Source of the DNA: CAWCXF01 sp963799455
GTDB lineage: Bacteria > Pseudomonadota > Alphaproteobacteria > Rhodobacterales > Rhodobacteraceae
Length of the DNA: 64,000 bases
Direction of reading: 5' to 3'
NCBI GenBank assembly: GCA_963799455.1
Contig: CAWCXF010000008.1
Location: 310,001 to 374,000 of the forward strand
Below the pieces are notes generated by a model. It searched no databases. It had not been told where the DNA came from and was given only the letters and a program-made list of their open reading frames with translations. The position numbers were made by a program, and so were the translations under genes. This document shows, in pieces, positions 36,005 to 44,844 of the stretch. How positions within the stretch are numbered: position 1 is the stretch's first letter; every line of letters begins with the position of its first letter.

Positions 36005-36033
36005 TTGCGCGGCGGCGGGCGGCGTTGCTATAC
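36005..36033 (+). promoter_or_regulatory. Probable promoter of tRNA-Asn
   Basis: TTGCGC at 36005-36010 and CTATAC at 36028-36033 are 17 bp apart and end 13 bp before the tRNA. Confidence 0.55.
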
Positions 36034-36046
36034 GCCGCCCCGGTGT

Positions 36047-36121
36047 TCCGGCGTAGCTCAGCGGTAGAGCAGTTGACTGTTAATCAATTGGTCGTAGGTT
36101 CGATCCCTACCGCCGGAGCCA
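36047..36121 (+). tRNA. tRNA-Asn (GTT)
   Basis: TCCGGCG (36047-36053) pairs with CGCCGGA (36111-36117), and the discriminator is G. D arm GCTC/GAGC, anticodon GTT at 36079-36081 inside ACTGTTAAT, and T arm GTAGGTTCGATCCCTAC are clear. The CCA end is encoded at 36119-36121, unlike the CAT-anticodon tRNA upstream. Confidence 0.97.
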
Positions 36122-36495
36122 ATCCCTCCCGAGGCCGCTGACCACCCGCCGGGACCGCCGGCGAGGATCGCCCGGGCCTTCGGCCGACCGCGATGCGAGG
36201 ACCGGCCGCGATCCGGACGCCTCTGGGCAGGGGCCGTCCTCACCCGTCCGGCGTCAACGCGACGCGACGCGAGGGGATGTGCGCTCGTCGCGGGGCACGC
36301 GGGACCCTCTCTCGACCGTGCGCGCCGTCGGACGGATCCCCCGCGTCCTCGCGGATCCCGCCCCGTCGGCCCGACCGGGCGGGCCCGCCTCCGATCCCGC
36401 GCCCGTCGGCCCCGCGCCCTTTGGCGGAGCGCCCTTGCGCCGGGCGGCGGGCGCGTGCCACCTCGCACGGGCGGCCAGCTGAGGGGGACGAGCGG
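36122..36495. other. Intergenic region between tRNA-Asn and the TPP enzyme gene
   Basis: About 370 bases without a credible gene. Short open frames are G+C-driven shadows. It must hold the promoter of the following gene, but no clear site stands out. Confidence 0.4.
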
Positions 36496-38037
36496 ATGAA
36501 CGGAGCCGAGAGCGTGGTGCGCTCCCTGCACGGGGCGGGCGTCGAGGTGTGCTTCGCCAACCCCGGCACGTCGGAGATGCAGTTCGTCGACGCGCTCGAC
36601 CGCACGGGCGTGCTGCGCTGCGTGCTGGGCCTCTTCGAGGGGGTGGCGACGGGGGCGGCCGACGGCTACGCGCGCATGGCCGGCAAGCCCGCGGTGTCGC
36701 TGCTGCACCTCGCGCCCGGGCTCGCCAACGGGGCCGCCAACCTGCACAACGCCCGGAAGGCGCGCACGCCGATGGTGACGCTCGTGGGCGACCACGCGGT
36801 GAGCCATCGCCCGTTCGACGCGCCGCTGACCGCGGACGTCGAGGGCGCCGCCGCGCCCTTCGCGGACTGGGTGCGGACCGCCACGGCGACCGAGACCTTC
36901 GCCGCGGACGCGATGGCAGCACTCGGGGCCGCCACCGGCGCGCCGGGACGCGGCGCCGTGCTGATCGCGCCGGCCGATCTCGGCTGGGACGAGGGCGGGG
37001 TCGTGGCCGCGCCGCCGCAGCGCTGCGGCCCCGCGGCGCTCGACGAGGACCGGCTCGCCGAGGCCATGCGCGCGCTCGACGGCTCCGAGCCCGCGGTGAT
37101 CTTCGCCGGCGGCGGCGTGCTGGAGAGCGCCGAGGCGCTGGCGCGGCTCGCCGGCATCGCCGCGCGCACCGGGGCGGCGGTGCTGGCGCCGACCTCGAAC
37201 CGGCGGATCGAGCGCGGCGCGGGGCGCGCGCCGATCGAGCGGCTGCCCTATCAGGTGGACATGGCGCTCGGGACGCTCTCGCGCTTTCGCCGCGCGGTGC
37301 TGATCGAGGCCGCACCGCCGGTGGCGTTCTTCGCCTATCCCGGCCGTCCGAGCCTGCTTCTGCCCGAGGACTGCGTCGTGACGATCCTCGCCGGCGCGGA
37401 CGGCGACGGCCCCGCGGCGGTCGCGGCGCTGGCCGACGCGCTCGGCGCCGCGCGCGCGCCTGCGGCCGACGCGCCGCGGCCCGAGGCGCCCGAGCCCGGC
37501 GCGATCACCCCCGAGGCGCTGGCGCGCGCCGTCGCCGCCGCGCTCCCTGAGGGGGCCATCGTGGTGGACGAGAGCATCACCGAGGGGCGCGCGATCTACG
37601 GCGCGACCGGCGGCTCGCCGCCGATGTCGTGGCTCTCGATCACCGGCGGCGCGATCGGCATCGGCCCTCCGCTCGCCACGGGCGCGGCCGTGGCCTGCCC
37701 CGACCGGCCGGTGGTGGCGCTCCAGGCCGACGGCTCGGCGATGTACACCATCCAGGCGCTCTGGACCCAGGCGCGCGAGGGGCTCCGCGTCACCACCGTG
37801 GTGCTCGCCAACCGCAGCTACGCGATCCTCAAGCACGAGCTGCGCGCGGTGGGCGCCAACCCGGGCCCCCGCGCGCTCGACATGCTCGACCTCGACCGCC
37901 CGGCGCTCGACTTCGTCGGCCTCGCGCGCGGCATGGGCGTGCCCGGCCGCCGCGTCGAATGCGCGCGTGACCTGAGCCAGGCGATCCGGGACGCCGCGGC
38001 CGAGCCCGGGCCGTTCGTCATCGAGGCGGTGATCTGA
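36496..38037 (+). CDS. Acetolactate synthase large subunit-like TPP-dependent enzyme
   Basis: The 513-residue thiamine-diphosphate enzyme starts at the ATG at 36496 (MNGAESVVRSLHGAGVEVCFANPGTSEMQFV). The catalytic glutamate is E48 in VLGLFEGVATGAADGYARM. The TPP-binding segment reads LQADGSAMYTIQALWTQ ... VLANRSYAIL, so the usual GDG begins ADG. It is about 50 residues shorter than true acetolactate synthases, and no regulatory subunit gene is near. Homologues of this short type are labelled IlvB- or benzoylformate-decarboxylase-like. A catabolic 2-oxo acid decarboxylase or carboligase is as likely as branched-chain synthesis. It stands alone. Confidence 0.85.
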   Translation: MNGAESVVRSLHGAGVEVCFANPGTSEMQFVDALDRTGVLRCVLGLFEGVATGAADGYARMAGKPAVSLLHLAPGLANGAANLHNARKARTPMVTLVGDHAVSHRPFDAPLTADVEGAAAPFADWVRTATATETFAADAMAALGAATGAPGRGAVLIAPADLGWDEGGVVAAPPQRCGPAALDEDRLAEAMRALDGSEPAVIFAGGGVLESAEALARLAGIAARTGAAVLAPTSNRRIERGAGRAPIERLPYQVDMALGTLSRFRRAVLIEAAPPVAFFAYPGRPSLLLPEDCVVTILAGADGDGPAAVAALADALGAARAPAADAPRPEAPEPGAITPEALARAVAAALPEGAIVVDESITEGRAIYGATGGSPPMSWLSITGGAIGIGPPLATGAAVACPDRPVVALQADGSAMYTIQALWTQAREGLRVTTVVLANRSYAILKHELRAVGANPGPRALDMLDLDRPALDFVGLARGMGVPGRRVECARDLSQAIRDAAAEPGPFVIEAVI

Positions 38038-38381
38038 CGGGCCGAGGCGAGCACCTCGGGGCCTTCGTCGCCGCGTCGCGGGGGGCGAGGCGGGCGGCGC
38101 CAAGGCAACGCGCGCCCCGGATCTCCGAGACCTCCGGGCGCCGGCCCGAGAGAACCGACGGCTCGGCTGCGCGCGCCGAGGGCCGCCGGGCGCGCGCAGG
38201 CCCGCCCTCCGCCGCCCCGCGCGACGAGCGGGCTAAGGCCTTTCCCAGACTGACCGGACCGGTCGGGCGCCCGGAGGACGCGACCGCGAAGGAGCTCGGA
38301 GCGCTTGGACCGACCCCGTCGGGCCGGCACGCGCTCTCGCGGCCCCGAGCGCGCGATCCAGACCGGCGTGGGACCGGTCCC
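38038..38381. other. Intergenic region before the IS element
   Basis: About 340 bases between the TPP enzyme gene and the IS21-type left end. A small hairpin follows the gene (CCGAGG at 38042-38047 with CCTCGG at 38054-38059), a weak terminator candidate. I see no gene fragment that the insertion interrupted. Confidence 0.4.
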
Positions 38382-38429
38382 TGTTGAGCGACAACCACCC
38401 TGACCGGTGCCGACAGCCAAGTTGGCCGG
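38382..38429 (+). repeat. IS21 left terminal inverted repeat
   Basis: The 48-bp end starts TGTTGAGCGACAACC and finishes CCAAGTTGGCCGG. It contains two related ~20-bp units (GCGACAACCACCCTGACCGG and the similar GCCGACAGCCAAGTTGGCCG). Confidence 0.9.
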
Positions 38430-38571
38430 CGGCGTCGGCCTCAGGGAGGGCGTAGCCCGACTGGAGGCAGACGCCGCCGGCGCGATCGTCTCCGAGGGGC
38501 GATGGCGTGGGGTGCTGGCCGCTGCGGGTCGGTACGAGCGGGATCTCTGTCGTCCAAACGGAGGTCCCGAC

Positions 38572-40081
38572 GTGCCGGGCAGACCCGTCACCGACCAGCA
38601 AGCGAGACTGTACATGCACGACCGTCCCCGTCACCCCCAACGCCTCGCCGCGGCCCGCGCTGGCTTCAGCGAACGCACCGCTCGGCGCCTCGAGGGCGAC
38701 CCCCGTCTCCCCTCGCAACGGCGCGCCGAGCGCGGCCGCACCGTCCCCGATCCCCTCGCCGGGGTGTGGGAGCCGGTGGTGCTGCCGATCCTGGAGCGCG
38801 ACCCCTCGGTGCAGGCGGTCACGCTCCTGCGCCACCTCCAGATGACGGACCCCGACGCCTTCCCCGACGACCGCATCCGGCGGACGCTGGAACGGCGGGT
38901 GCGCGACTGGCGCGCGCTCCATGGCCCTGCGCGCGACGTGATCTTCCGCCAGGCGCCCGAGCCGGGGCGCCTGGCGCTGTCGGACTTCACCGACGCGGGC
39001 GCGCTTGGCGTCACCATCGCGGGCGCGCCCTTCGACCACCGGCTCTACCACTTCGCGCTGGCCTACAGCGGCTGGGAGCACGCCGCCGTGGTCCTTGGCG
39101 GCGAGAGCTTCACGGCGCTCGCCGAGAACCTCCAGAATGCCTTGTGGGGCCTCGGCGGCGTGCCGCACGAGCACCGCACCGACAGCTTGTCGGCCGCCTA
39201 CCGCAACCTCACGCGCGAGGCCGCCGAGGACGCCACGCGCCGCTACGAGGAGCTGTGCGCCCACTACGGCCTGATCGCCAGCCGCAACAACCCGGGCGAG
39301 GCCCATGAGAACGGCGCGGTCGAGTCCCACCACCGCCATCTCAAGACCGCCCTCGACCAGGCCCTGATCCTGCGCGGCTCACGCGACTTCGCCGGGCTCG
39401 CCGAGTACCGGACCTTCGTGGATCAGCTCGTCGCACGGCGGAACCGGCGCCGCGAGGCCAAGGTGCATGTCGAGATGGCGGCGCTGCGACCCCTGCCGCC
39501 TCGGCGCACCACCGACTTCGCCGAGCTCGTCGCGCGCGTCACGCGAACCGGCGGCTTCCTCGTGCACAGCGTCTTCTACAGTGCGCCGGCGCGGCTCATC
39601 GGCCACCGCTTGCGCATCCATGTGTATGACGACCGCATCGAGGCTTGGCTCGGGGCGACCCGCGTCGTCACCCATCCACGCCGACGTGCCGCAGGCGGCG
39701 GACGGCGCGTCCACGTGGTCGACCACCGCCACGTGATCCATGCCCTTCGGCGCAAGCCTCAGGCGCTCGCCGGCTCGGTCTTCCGCGACAGCCTGTTCCC
39801 GCGCACCGAGTACTCCCAGGCCTGGGCGTGCCTGTCCGAGGCGCTGCCCCAGAAGGACGCCTGTCGGCGCATGGTGGGCCTCCTCGCGCTCGCCCACGAC
39901 GAGGGCTGCGAGGCCGCAGCTCGCCCACCTGATCGCCGAGGACCTCGCTGAAGGGCGAGCACCTGACGCCCGCGCCCTCCGTGCCCGGCTCGAGCCGCGC
40001 AGCCGCGGTCTGCCCGCCGACGTTCCCGTCGCGCTCACCGCGCTCGCGAGCTTCGACGCGCTGCTTGAGGCGCGCGCATGA
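38572..40081 (+). pseudogene. istA: IS21 transposase IstA, frame broken near the 3' end
   Basis: The reading begins at a GTG at 38572 preceded by GGAGG (VPGRPVTDQQARLYM), an IstA-type beginning with a helix-turn-helix (AAARAGFSERTARRLEGDP). The DDE integrase core includes LSDFTDAGALGV, HRTDSLSAA and NPGEAHENGAVESHHRHLK. At 39916 an extra G moves the frame, so translation stops at 39951. Without it the protein runs on as QLAHLIAEDLAEGRAP to a TGA at 40079-40081, about 502 residues, the usual IstA length, overlapping istB as ATGA. IstA cuts and joins the IS ends. Confidence 0.9.
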
Positions 40082-40903
40082 CCGCCCGGGAGATCGACGT
40101 CCACACGCTGCCGAGCATGCTCACAGCGCTGCGCCTGCCCAGCTTCACCCGGCGCTGGCAGGGCTTCGGCCCCGCAGGCCGACAAGGAAGGCTGGCCCGC
40201 CGCGCGCTTCCTCGCGGCCCTCGCCGAGTGCGAGTTGGCCGAACGCGAGACCCGCCGCATCCAGCGCCATCTCAACGCCTCCCATCTGCCGGGCGGCAAG
40301 ACGCTCGCCACCTTCGACTTCAAGGCCCTGCCGAAGGTGCCCCGGAAGCGGATCGAGGCGCTCGCCGCGGGCGACTGGCTCGAGGCGGGCGCCAACCTCA
40401 TCGCCATCGGCAACTCGGGCGCCGGCAAAACCCATTTGCTCTGTGCCATCGGACACGCCCTGATCGAGGCCGGCCACCGCGTGCTCTACACCCGCACCAC
40501 AGACCTCGTCCAAAGGCTCCAGGCCGCGCGGCGCGACCTCGCCCTCGAGGGCGCCCTCGCAAAGCTCGACCGCTTCGACCTCATCGTCCTCGACGACATC
40601 GCCTACGCTCAGAAGGACCAGGCCGAGACCTCCGTCCTCTTCGAGCTCATCGCGCGGCGCTACGAGACCCGCAGCCTGGCCATCGCCGCCAACCAGCGCT
40701 CACGCGCCCGGGACCGCGTCTCCCCCGACCCCGCCGTCACCGTCGCCGCCATCGACAGGCTCGTCCACCACGCGACCATCCTGGAGATGAACGTCGACAG
40801 TTACCGCCGCAGAGCGGCCGCCAGCCGAAAGGATGGCGAGGTCGCGGTCCCAGCGACAGCCTCCACCGACAGCCTCGACGACAACCACAAAGGAGCCGCC
40901 TGA
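40078..40903 (+). pseudogene. istB: IS21 helper ATPase IstB, frame broken near the 5' end
   Basis: Translation starts at the ATG at 40078 (MTAREIDVHTLPSMLTALRLP), overlapping istA. An extra C in the run 40170-40173 shifts the frame; without it the protein continues QADKEGWPAARFLAALAE to 40903, about 274 residues. Walker A is GNSGAGKTHL, Walker B is LIVLDDIAY, and KDQAETSVLFELIARRYE is the IstB sensor segment. IstB is a AAA+ protein that selects the target DNA and stimulates IstA. The NQRSRARDRVSPDP stretch departs from the usual NQPFGEW..FPDP by substitutions. Confidence 0.9.
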
Positions 40904-40936
40904 ACCGCACGACCTCCAACCGCAGCAGCCAGCAAA

Positions 40937-40984
40937 CCGGCCAACTTGGTTGTCGGTCCCGGCCAAGAAGGTTGACGCCCTACA
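40937..40984 (-). repeat. IS21 right terminal inverted repeat
   Basis: Read on the minus strand from 40984 it begins TGTAGGGCGTCAACC and ends CCAAGTTGGCCGG, the inverted partner of the left end, with the same two-unit structure. Confidence 0.9.
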
Positions 40985-41023
40985 CCCTCCCGTCGTGGAA
41001 GCCCCACCGTGCGCCTGGGCGGC

Positions 41024-43219
41024 TCAGTCCGGCAGTCCCGGCAGGATGCGGTCGAGCGTGGCGGGGTAGTCGCGCACCCTGACGCCGCAGGCGTCGAAGA
41101 TGGCGTTCGTCACCGCCGCGCCCGCGCCCGATATGGCGAGCTCGCCGATGCCCTTCGACTGGATCGGGCTGGCGTGGTCGTCGCGCTCGTCCACGAACAT
41201 CACCTCGATCTGCGGCGCGTCGAGGCTGACGGGGATGTGGTACTCGGCGAGATCGCGGTTGACGACGTGGCCGTCGCGCGGGTCGTGCACGAGATCCTCG
41301 GTGAGCGCCGAGCCGATGCCCCAGATCATGCCGCCCTGGCACTGCGAGCGGGCCGTCTTCTCGTTGAGGATGCGCCCCGCCGCGAAGGCGCCGAGCATCC
41401 GGCGCACCCGCGCCTCGCCCGTCACCGCGTTGACGGCGACCTCGGCGAAATGCGCGCCGTAGCCCGCTTGGGCGAACTCCTCCATGGTCGCGCCGGGCTC
41501 GACATGGCCCTCCTCGACGAGGGCCTGGTCGCCCAGCAGCTCCGGGAGCGGCTTGCGCAGGTTGCCGCCCGTGGCGACCCCGTCCTTCAGCGTCAGCGCC
41601 TCGGGCGCGCAGCCGAGCCGCTCGGCGAGGCGCGACCGGATGCCCTGGCAGGCCAGGAACACCGAGGAGCCCGAGGAGGACGCCCCCCAGGAGCCGCCCG
41701 AGCCCGCGGCCTCGGGCAGGTCGGTGTCGCCGAGCCGCACCTCGACGCGCTCGACCGGGAGGCCCAGCATCTCGGCCGCGATTTGGCGGAGGATGGCGTA
41801 GGTGCCAGTGCCGATGTCGGTCATGTCGGTCTCGACCAGCGCGGTGCCGTCGGGGGCGAGCGTCACGCGCGCACGCGACTCCGACAGGATGTTGGTGCGC
41901 GCGGCGGCCGCGACGCCCATCCCGACCCACCACTCGCCCTCGCGCCGCGAGGCGGGCTCGGCGCGCCGCTCGGACCAGCCGAAGCGCTCCGCGCCCTCCC
42001 TCAGGCATCGCGCGAGGGAGCGGGCCGAATAGGGGATGCCGCTCTCGGGATGGCGCTCGGGAATGTTGCGCAGCCGCAGCTCGATCGGGTCCATGCGAAG
42101 CGCGCGCGCCAGCTCGTCCATGGCGGATTCGAGCGCGAGCATCCCCACCGCCTCGCCGGGCGCGCGCACCGAGCCCGCGCAGGTGCGATGCACGCGCGCG
42201 ACCTCGTGGACGTAGCGCCGATGCTCCCCGCCATAGAGGAAGTGCGTCGCCTGCGCGGTGGGCTCGGAGAAGCTCTCGCCCGGCAGGTTCGACACCCGGT
42301 CCTCGTGCGCGAGGCCCGTCAGCCGCCCCTCGGCGTCGGCCGCGAGTCGCACGCGCTGGCGCGTCTCCGAGCGGCGCATGGTGCCCTCGAACACCTGCTG
42401 GCGCGCCATGGCGACACGCACCGGCCGGCCCAGCTCGCGCGCGGCGAGCGCCGCCGCCACCGCCTCGGGCGCGATGCCGAGCTTCGAGCCGAAGCCGCCG
42501 CCGACGAAAGGAGACAGGATGCGGACCCGCTCGGGCTCGATGCCGAGCGAGTCGGCCAGCTCCTTGCGGTTGTACTTCAGCATCTGGTAGGCGCCGCGCA
42601 GCGTGAGCCGGTCGCCCTCCCAGGAGGCGATCGAGGCGTGCGGCTCCATCGGCGCGCTCGACTGCGAGGGCGTGGTGTAGACCGCGTCCACGCTGGCCGC
42701 GGCCTCGGCCATCGCGGCGTCGATGTCGCCCTGGTCGAGCTGGCTCTTCTTCGGGCGGTCCACCTCGGAGGCGGCCTCGGGATCGAGATCCGCCTCCTCC
42801 GATTCGTACTCGACCGCGAGCGACTGCGCCGCGTGGCGCGCCTGCTCGAAGCTCTCGGCGACGACGAGGGCGATCGGCTGGCCGAGATAGGCGACTGAGG
42901 CGGATCCCTGCTCGGGCGCCTCCCCGGCCCCGCCCTGGGCCGGATTGCGCAGGAACCGCTCGCCCGACAGCACCGCGAGCACGCCGGGCATGGCGCGCAC
43001 CGCCGCATCGTCCATGCCCGTCACGCGGCCCTTGGCGATCGTGGCGCGCACGAGGACGCCGGTGGCGAGCCCTTCGGGCGCGGTCTCGGCGGCGTAGGTC
43101 GCGCGCCCCGAGACCTTGAGCGGCCCGTCGGGGCGGTCGAGCGGCCGACCGATCACGCCCTGCGCCGTCTCGTCGAGCACATGCGGCGCGGCCGCGTCCA
43201 TCTTGAAGTGCGTGGTCAT
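41024..43219 (-). CDS. Molybdenum hydroxylase large (molybdopterin) subunit, PaoC-like
   Basis: The 731-residue xanthine dehydrogenase-family protein starts at the ATG at 43219; a longer frame runs into the previous gene. SPFVGGGFGSKLG and GSGGSWGASSSGSSVF lie in the molybdopterin-cytosine-dinucleotide domains. The catalytic glutamate should be in QSKGIGELAISG near the C-terminus. Together with the FAD and 2Fe-2S genes upstream it resembles PaoABC aldehyde oxidoreductase. Such enzymes oxidise aldehydes or N-heterocycles, often giving H2O2. ATGA overlaps link all three genes. No maturation factor (PaoD/XdhC) gene is adjacent. The substrate is not determinable from sequence. Confidence 0.9.
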   Translation of the reverse strand: MTTHFKMDAAAPHVLDETAQGVIGRPLDRPDGPLKVSGRATYAAETAPEGLATGVLVRATIAKGRVTGMDDAAVRAMPGVLAVLSGERFLRNPAQGGAGEAPEQGSASVAYLGQPIALVVAESFEQARHAAQSLAVEYESEEADLDPEAASEVDRPKKSQLDQGDIDAAMAEAAASVDAVYTTPSQSSAPMEPHASIASWEGDRLTLRGAYQMLKYNRKELADSLGIEPERVRILSPFVGGGFGSKLGIAPEAVAAALAARELGRPVRVAMARQQVFEGTMRRSETRQRVRLAADAEGRLTGLAHEDRVSNLPGESFSEPTAQATHFLYGGEHRRYVHEVARVHRTCAGSVRAPGEAVGMLALESAMDELARALRMDPIELRLRNIPERHPESGIPYSARSLARCLREGAERFGWSERRAEPASRREGEWWVGMGVAAAARTNILSESRARVTLAPDGTALVETDMTDIGTGTYAILRQIAAEMLGLPVERVEVRLGDTDLPEAAGSGGSWGASSSGSSVFLACQGIRSRLAERLGCAPEALTLKDGVATGGNLRKPLPELLGDQALVEEGHVEPGATMEEFAQAGYGAHFAEVAVNAVTGEARVRRMLGAFAAGRILNEKTARSQCQGGMIWGIGSALTEDLVHDPRDGHVVNRDLAEYHIPVSLDAPQIEVMFVDERDDHASPIQSKGIGELAISGAGAAVTNAIFDACGVRVRDYPATLDRILPGLPD

Positions 43220-44208
43220 GCGGAAGCCTCCTGCCGGGTCGCCTCGCGCAGCACGGCCTTGAGCGTGCGGCGGGCGAGCGGGATCTTGAAGTCGTTGGAG
43301 CCATGGCCCCGCGCCTCGCGCAGGAGCGCGTCGGCGGCGCGCTCGAAGGCGGCCTCCGAGGGCGCCTCGCCCGAGAGCGCGGCCTCGACCTCGGCGTCGC
43401 GCCAGGGCCGGGGCGCGAGCCCCCCGAAGGCGAGCGCAGCGTGCGCGATCCGCCCCCCCTCGACGCGCAGCACGGCCGCGACCGACACCAGCGCGAAAGC
43501 GTAGGAGGCGCGGTCGCGGACCTTGCGGTAGATCTGCGCCGAGCCCTCGGGGGCGGGCGGCAGGATCACGGCGGTGACGAGGTCGTCCTCGGCCAAGCTC
43601 GTCTCGACCTGCGGCGTGTCGCCCGGAAGGCGGTGGAACGCGTCCATCTCGATCGCCCGACGCTCGCCGTCCGCGCCCTCGACCTCGATCCGGGCCCCGA
43701 GCGCGCGCATCGCCACGGCCATGTCGGAGGGGTGGGTGGCGATGCAGTGCTCGCTGCCGCCGAGGATCGCGTGGATGCGGTTGTGGCCTCCCAGCGCCCC
43801 GCAGCCCGAGCCGGGCTCGCGCTTGTTGCAGGGCATGGCGGTGTCGGTGAAGTAGTAGCACCGCGTCCGCTGGAGCAGGTTGCCGCCGGTGGTTGCCTTG
43901 TTGCGGAGCTGGGCGCTCGCGCCGGCGAGGAGCGCGCGCGAGAGCACCGGGTAGTCGCGCCGGACCGTCTCGTGCGCCGCGAGGTCGGCGTTGGGCACGA
44001 GCGCGCCGATCCTGAGCCCGCCGTCGTCCGTCGGCTCGACGCCGCCGAGGTCGAGCCGGGTGATGTCCACCAGCCGCTCGGGCGCCAGGATCTCCAGCTT
44101 CATCAGGTCGAGGAGGTTCGTGCCCCCGGCGATGAAGGCGGCGCCCCGCCCCCCCGCGGCGGTCGCCTCGCCGGTGTCGCCCGCGCGGACGTAGTCGAAG
44201 GGCCTCAT
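43216..44208 (-). CDS. Molybdenum hydroxylase FAD subunit with 4Fe-4S loop, PaoB-like
   Basis: The 330-residue FAD-binding subunit has the flavin loops AGGTNLLDLMK near 27-37 and TTGGNLLQRTRC near 107-117. Four cysteines, C117, C127, C136 and C155, lie in an insertion (RCYYFTDTAMPCNKRE ... GCGALGG ... SEHC). That is the extra 4Fe-4S cluster found in PaoB and 4-hydroxybenzoyl-CoA reductase beta subunits and absent in ordinary xanthine dehydrogenases. It passes electrons between the 2Fe-2S subunit and its acceptor. It overlaps both neighbours by ATGA. Confidence 0.92.
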   Translation of the reverse strand: MRPFDYVRAGDTGEATAAGGRGAAFIAGGTNLLDLMKLEILAPERLVDITRLDLGGVEPTDDGGLRIGALVPNADLAAHETVRRDYPVLSRALLAGASAQLRNKATTGGNLLQRTRCYYFTDTAMPCNKREPGSGCGALGGHNRIHAILGGSEHCIATHPSDMAVAMRALGARIEVEGADGERRAIEMDAFHRLPGDTPQVETSLAEDDLVTAVILPPAPEGSAQIYRKVRDRASYAFALVSVAAVLRVEGGRIAHAALAFGGLAPRPWRDAEVEAALSGEAPSEAAFERAADALLREARGHGSNDFKIPLARRTLKAVLREATRQEASA

Positions 44209-44729
44209 TGCGCGGCCTCGCGCGCTTGGGCGCGCTCCGCGACCTCCAGGATGGCCTGGCGGATGCCGGTGTAGGCGGCGCAGCGGCAGAGGTTGCCGCT
44301 CATGCGCTCGGCCACCTCCTCGTCGGTGAGCTCGGGCGCGCCCGCGAGGTCGCCGGTGACGTGGCTCGGCCAGCCGCGGGCGATCTCGTCGAGCATCGCC
44401 GTGGCGGAGACCACCTGGCCGGGCGTGCAGTAGCCGCATTGGTAGCCGTCGTGGCGCACGAACGCCTCCTGCATCGGGCTGAGCGCGCCGAGGCGGCCGA
44501 TCCCCTCGATGGTGGTGATCGCGCAGCCCTCGTGCATGACCGCGAGCGCCAGGCAGGCGTTGACGCGGCGCCCGTCCACCATGACCGTGCAGGCGCCGCA
44601 CTGGCCGTGGTCGCAGCCCTTCTTGGAGCCCGTCAGGCCCAGATGGTGGCGCAGCGCGTCCAGCAGCGTGGTGCGCGGGTCGATGTCGAGGCTGCGCGCC
44701 TCGCCGTTGACGTCGAGCGTGATGTTCAT
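44205..44729 (-). CDS. Molybdenum hydroxylase 2Fe-2S subunit, PaoA-like without Tat signal
   Basis: The 174-residue protein holds two 2Fe-2S clusters. The plant-type site uses C39, C44, C47 and C59 (GCDHGQCGACTV and NACLAL). The helical-domain site uses C98, C101, C148 and C150 (QCGYCTPGQ and GNLCRCAAYTG). E. coli PaoA carries a long twin-arginine signal for the periplasm; this one starts directly MNITLDVNGEARSLD, so the complex should stay in the cytoplasm. It is the first gene of the operon; a strong hairpin separates it from the Mn-catalase gene upstream. Confidence 0.93.
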   Translation of the reverse strand: MNITLDVNGEARSLDIDPRTTLLDALRHHLGLTGSKKGCDHGQCGACTVMVDGRRVNACLALAVMHEGCAITTIEGIGRLGALSPMQEAFVRHDGYQCGYCTPGQVVSATAMLDEIARGWPSHVTGDLAGAPELTDEEVAERMSGNLCRCAAYTGIRQAILEVAERAQAREAAQ

Positions 44730-44811
44730 GAAGTGCCTCCTCAGGGCCTAGGACGCGCCGCGGGCGGCGCGGTTCCCCACGCCGCCGGCCCCGGCCGCCC
44801 GCGCAAGGGCC

Positions 44812-44839
44812 GCGCGGCCGGGGGCACCCCCGGCCGCGC
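44812..44839 (-). terminator. 13-bp perfect hairpin after the Mn-catalase gene
   Basis: GCGCGGCCGGGGG at 44812-44824 and its exact complement at 44827-44839 lie 5 bp beyond the catalase stop and before the molybdenum hydroxylase operon. It probably ends or attenuates the catalase transcript. Confidence 0.6.
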
Positions 44840-44844
44840 CGCGC

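Larger units (their letters stand above)
38382..40984 (+). mobile_element. IS21-family insertion sequence
   Basis: The 2.6-kb element has istA and istB in the standard order, bounded by 48-bp inverted ends that begin TGT and match at 38 of 48 positions without gaps. Each end holds two tandem copies of a roughly 20-bp site, as IS21-family transposases bind multiple terminal repeats. The flanks share only CCC, so no secure target duplication is seen. Both genes carry a one-base frameshift, so as written the copy is inactive unless the shifts are assembly errors. It lies 39 bp beyond the stop of the molybdenum hydroxylase operon and interrupts no gene I can see. Confidence 0.93.

Noticed and set aside
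38407..38571. Extended N-terminus of IstA
   Set aside because: The upstream residues overlap the terminal repeat region and lack homology; a GTG with GGAGG at 38572 fits the family start.
38372..40994. Target-site duplication of the IS21-family element
   Set aside because: Only CCC is shared by the flanks, which is expected by chance in this sequence.
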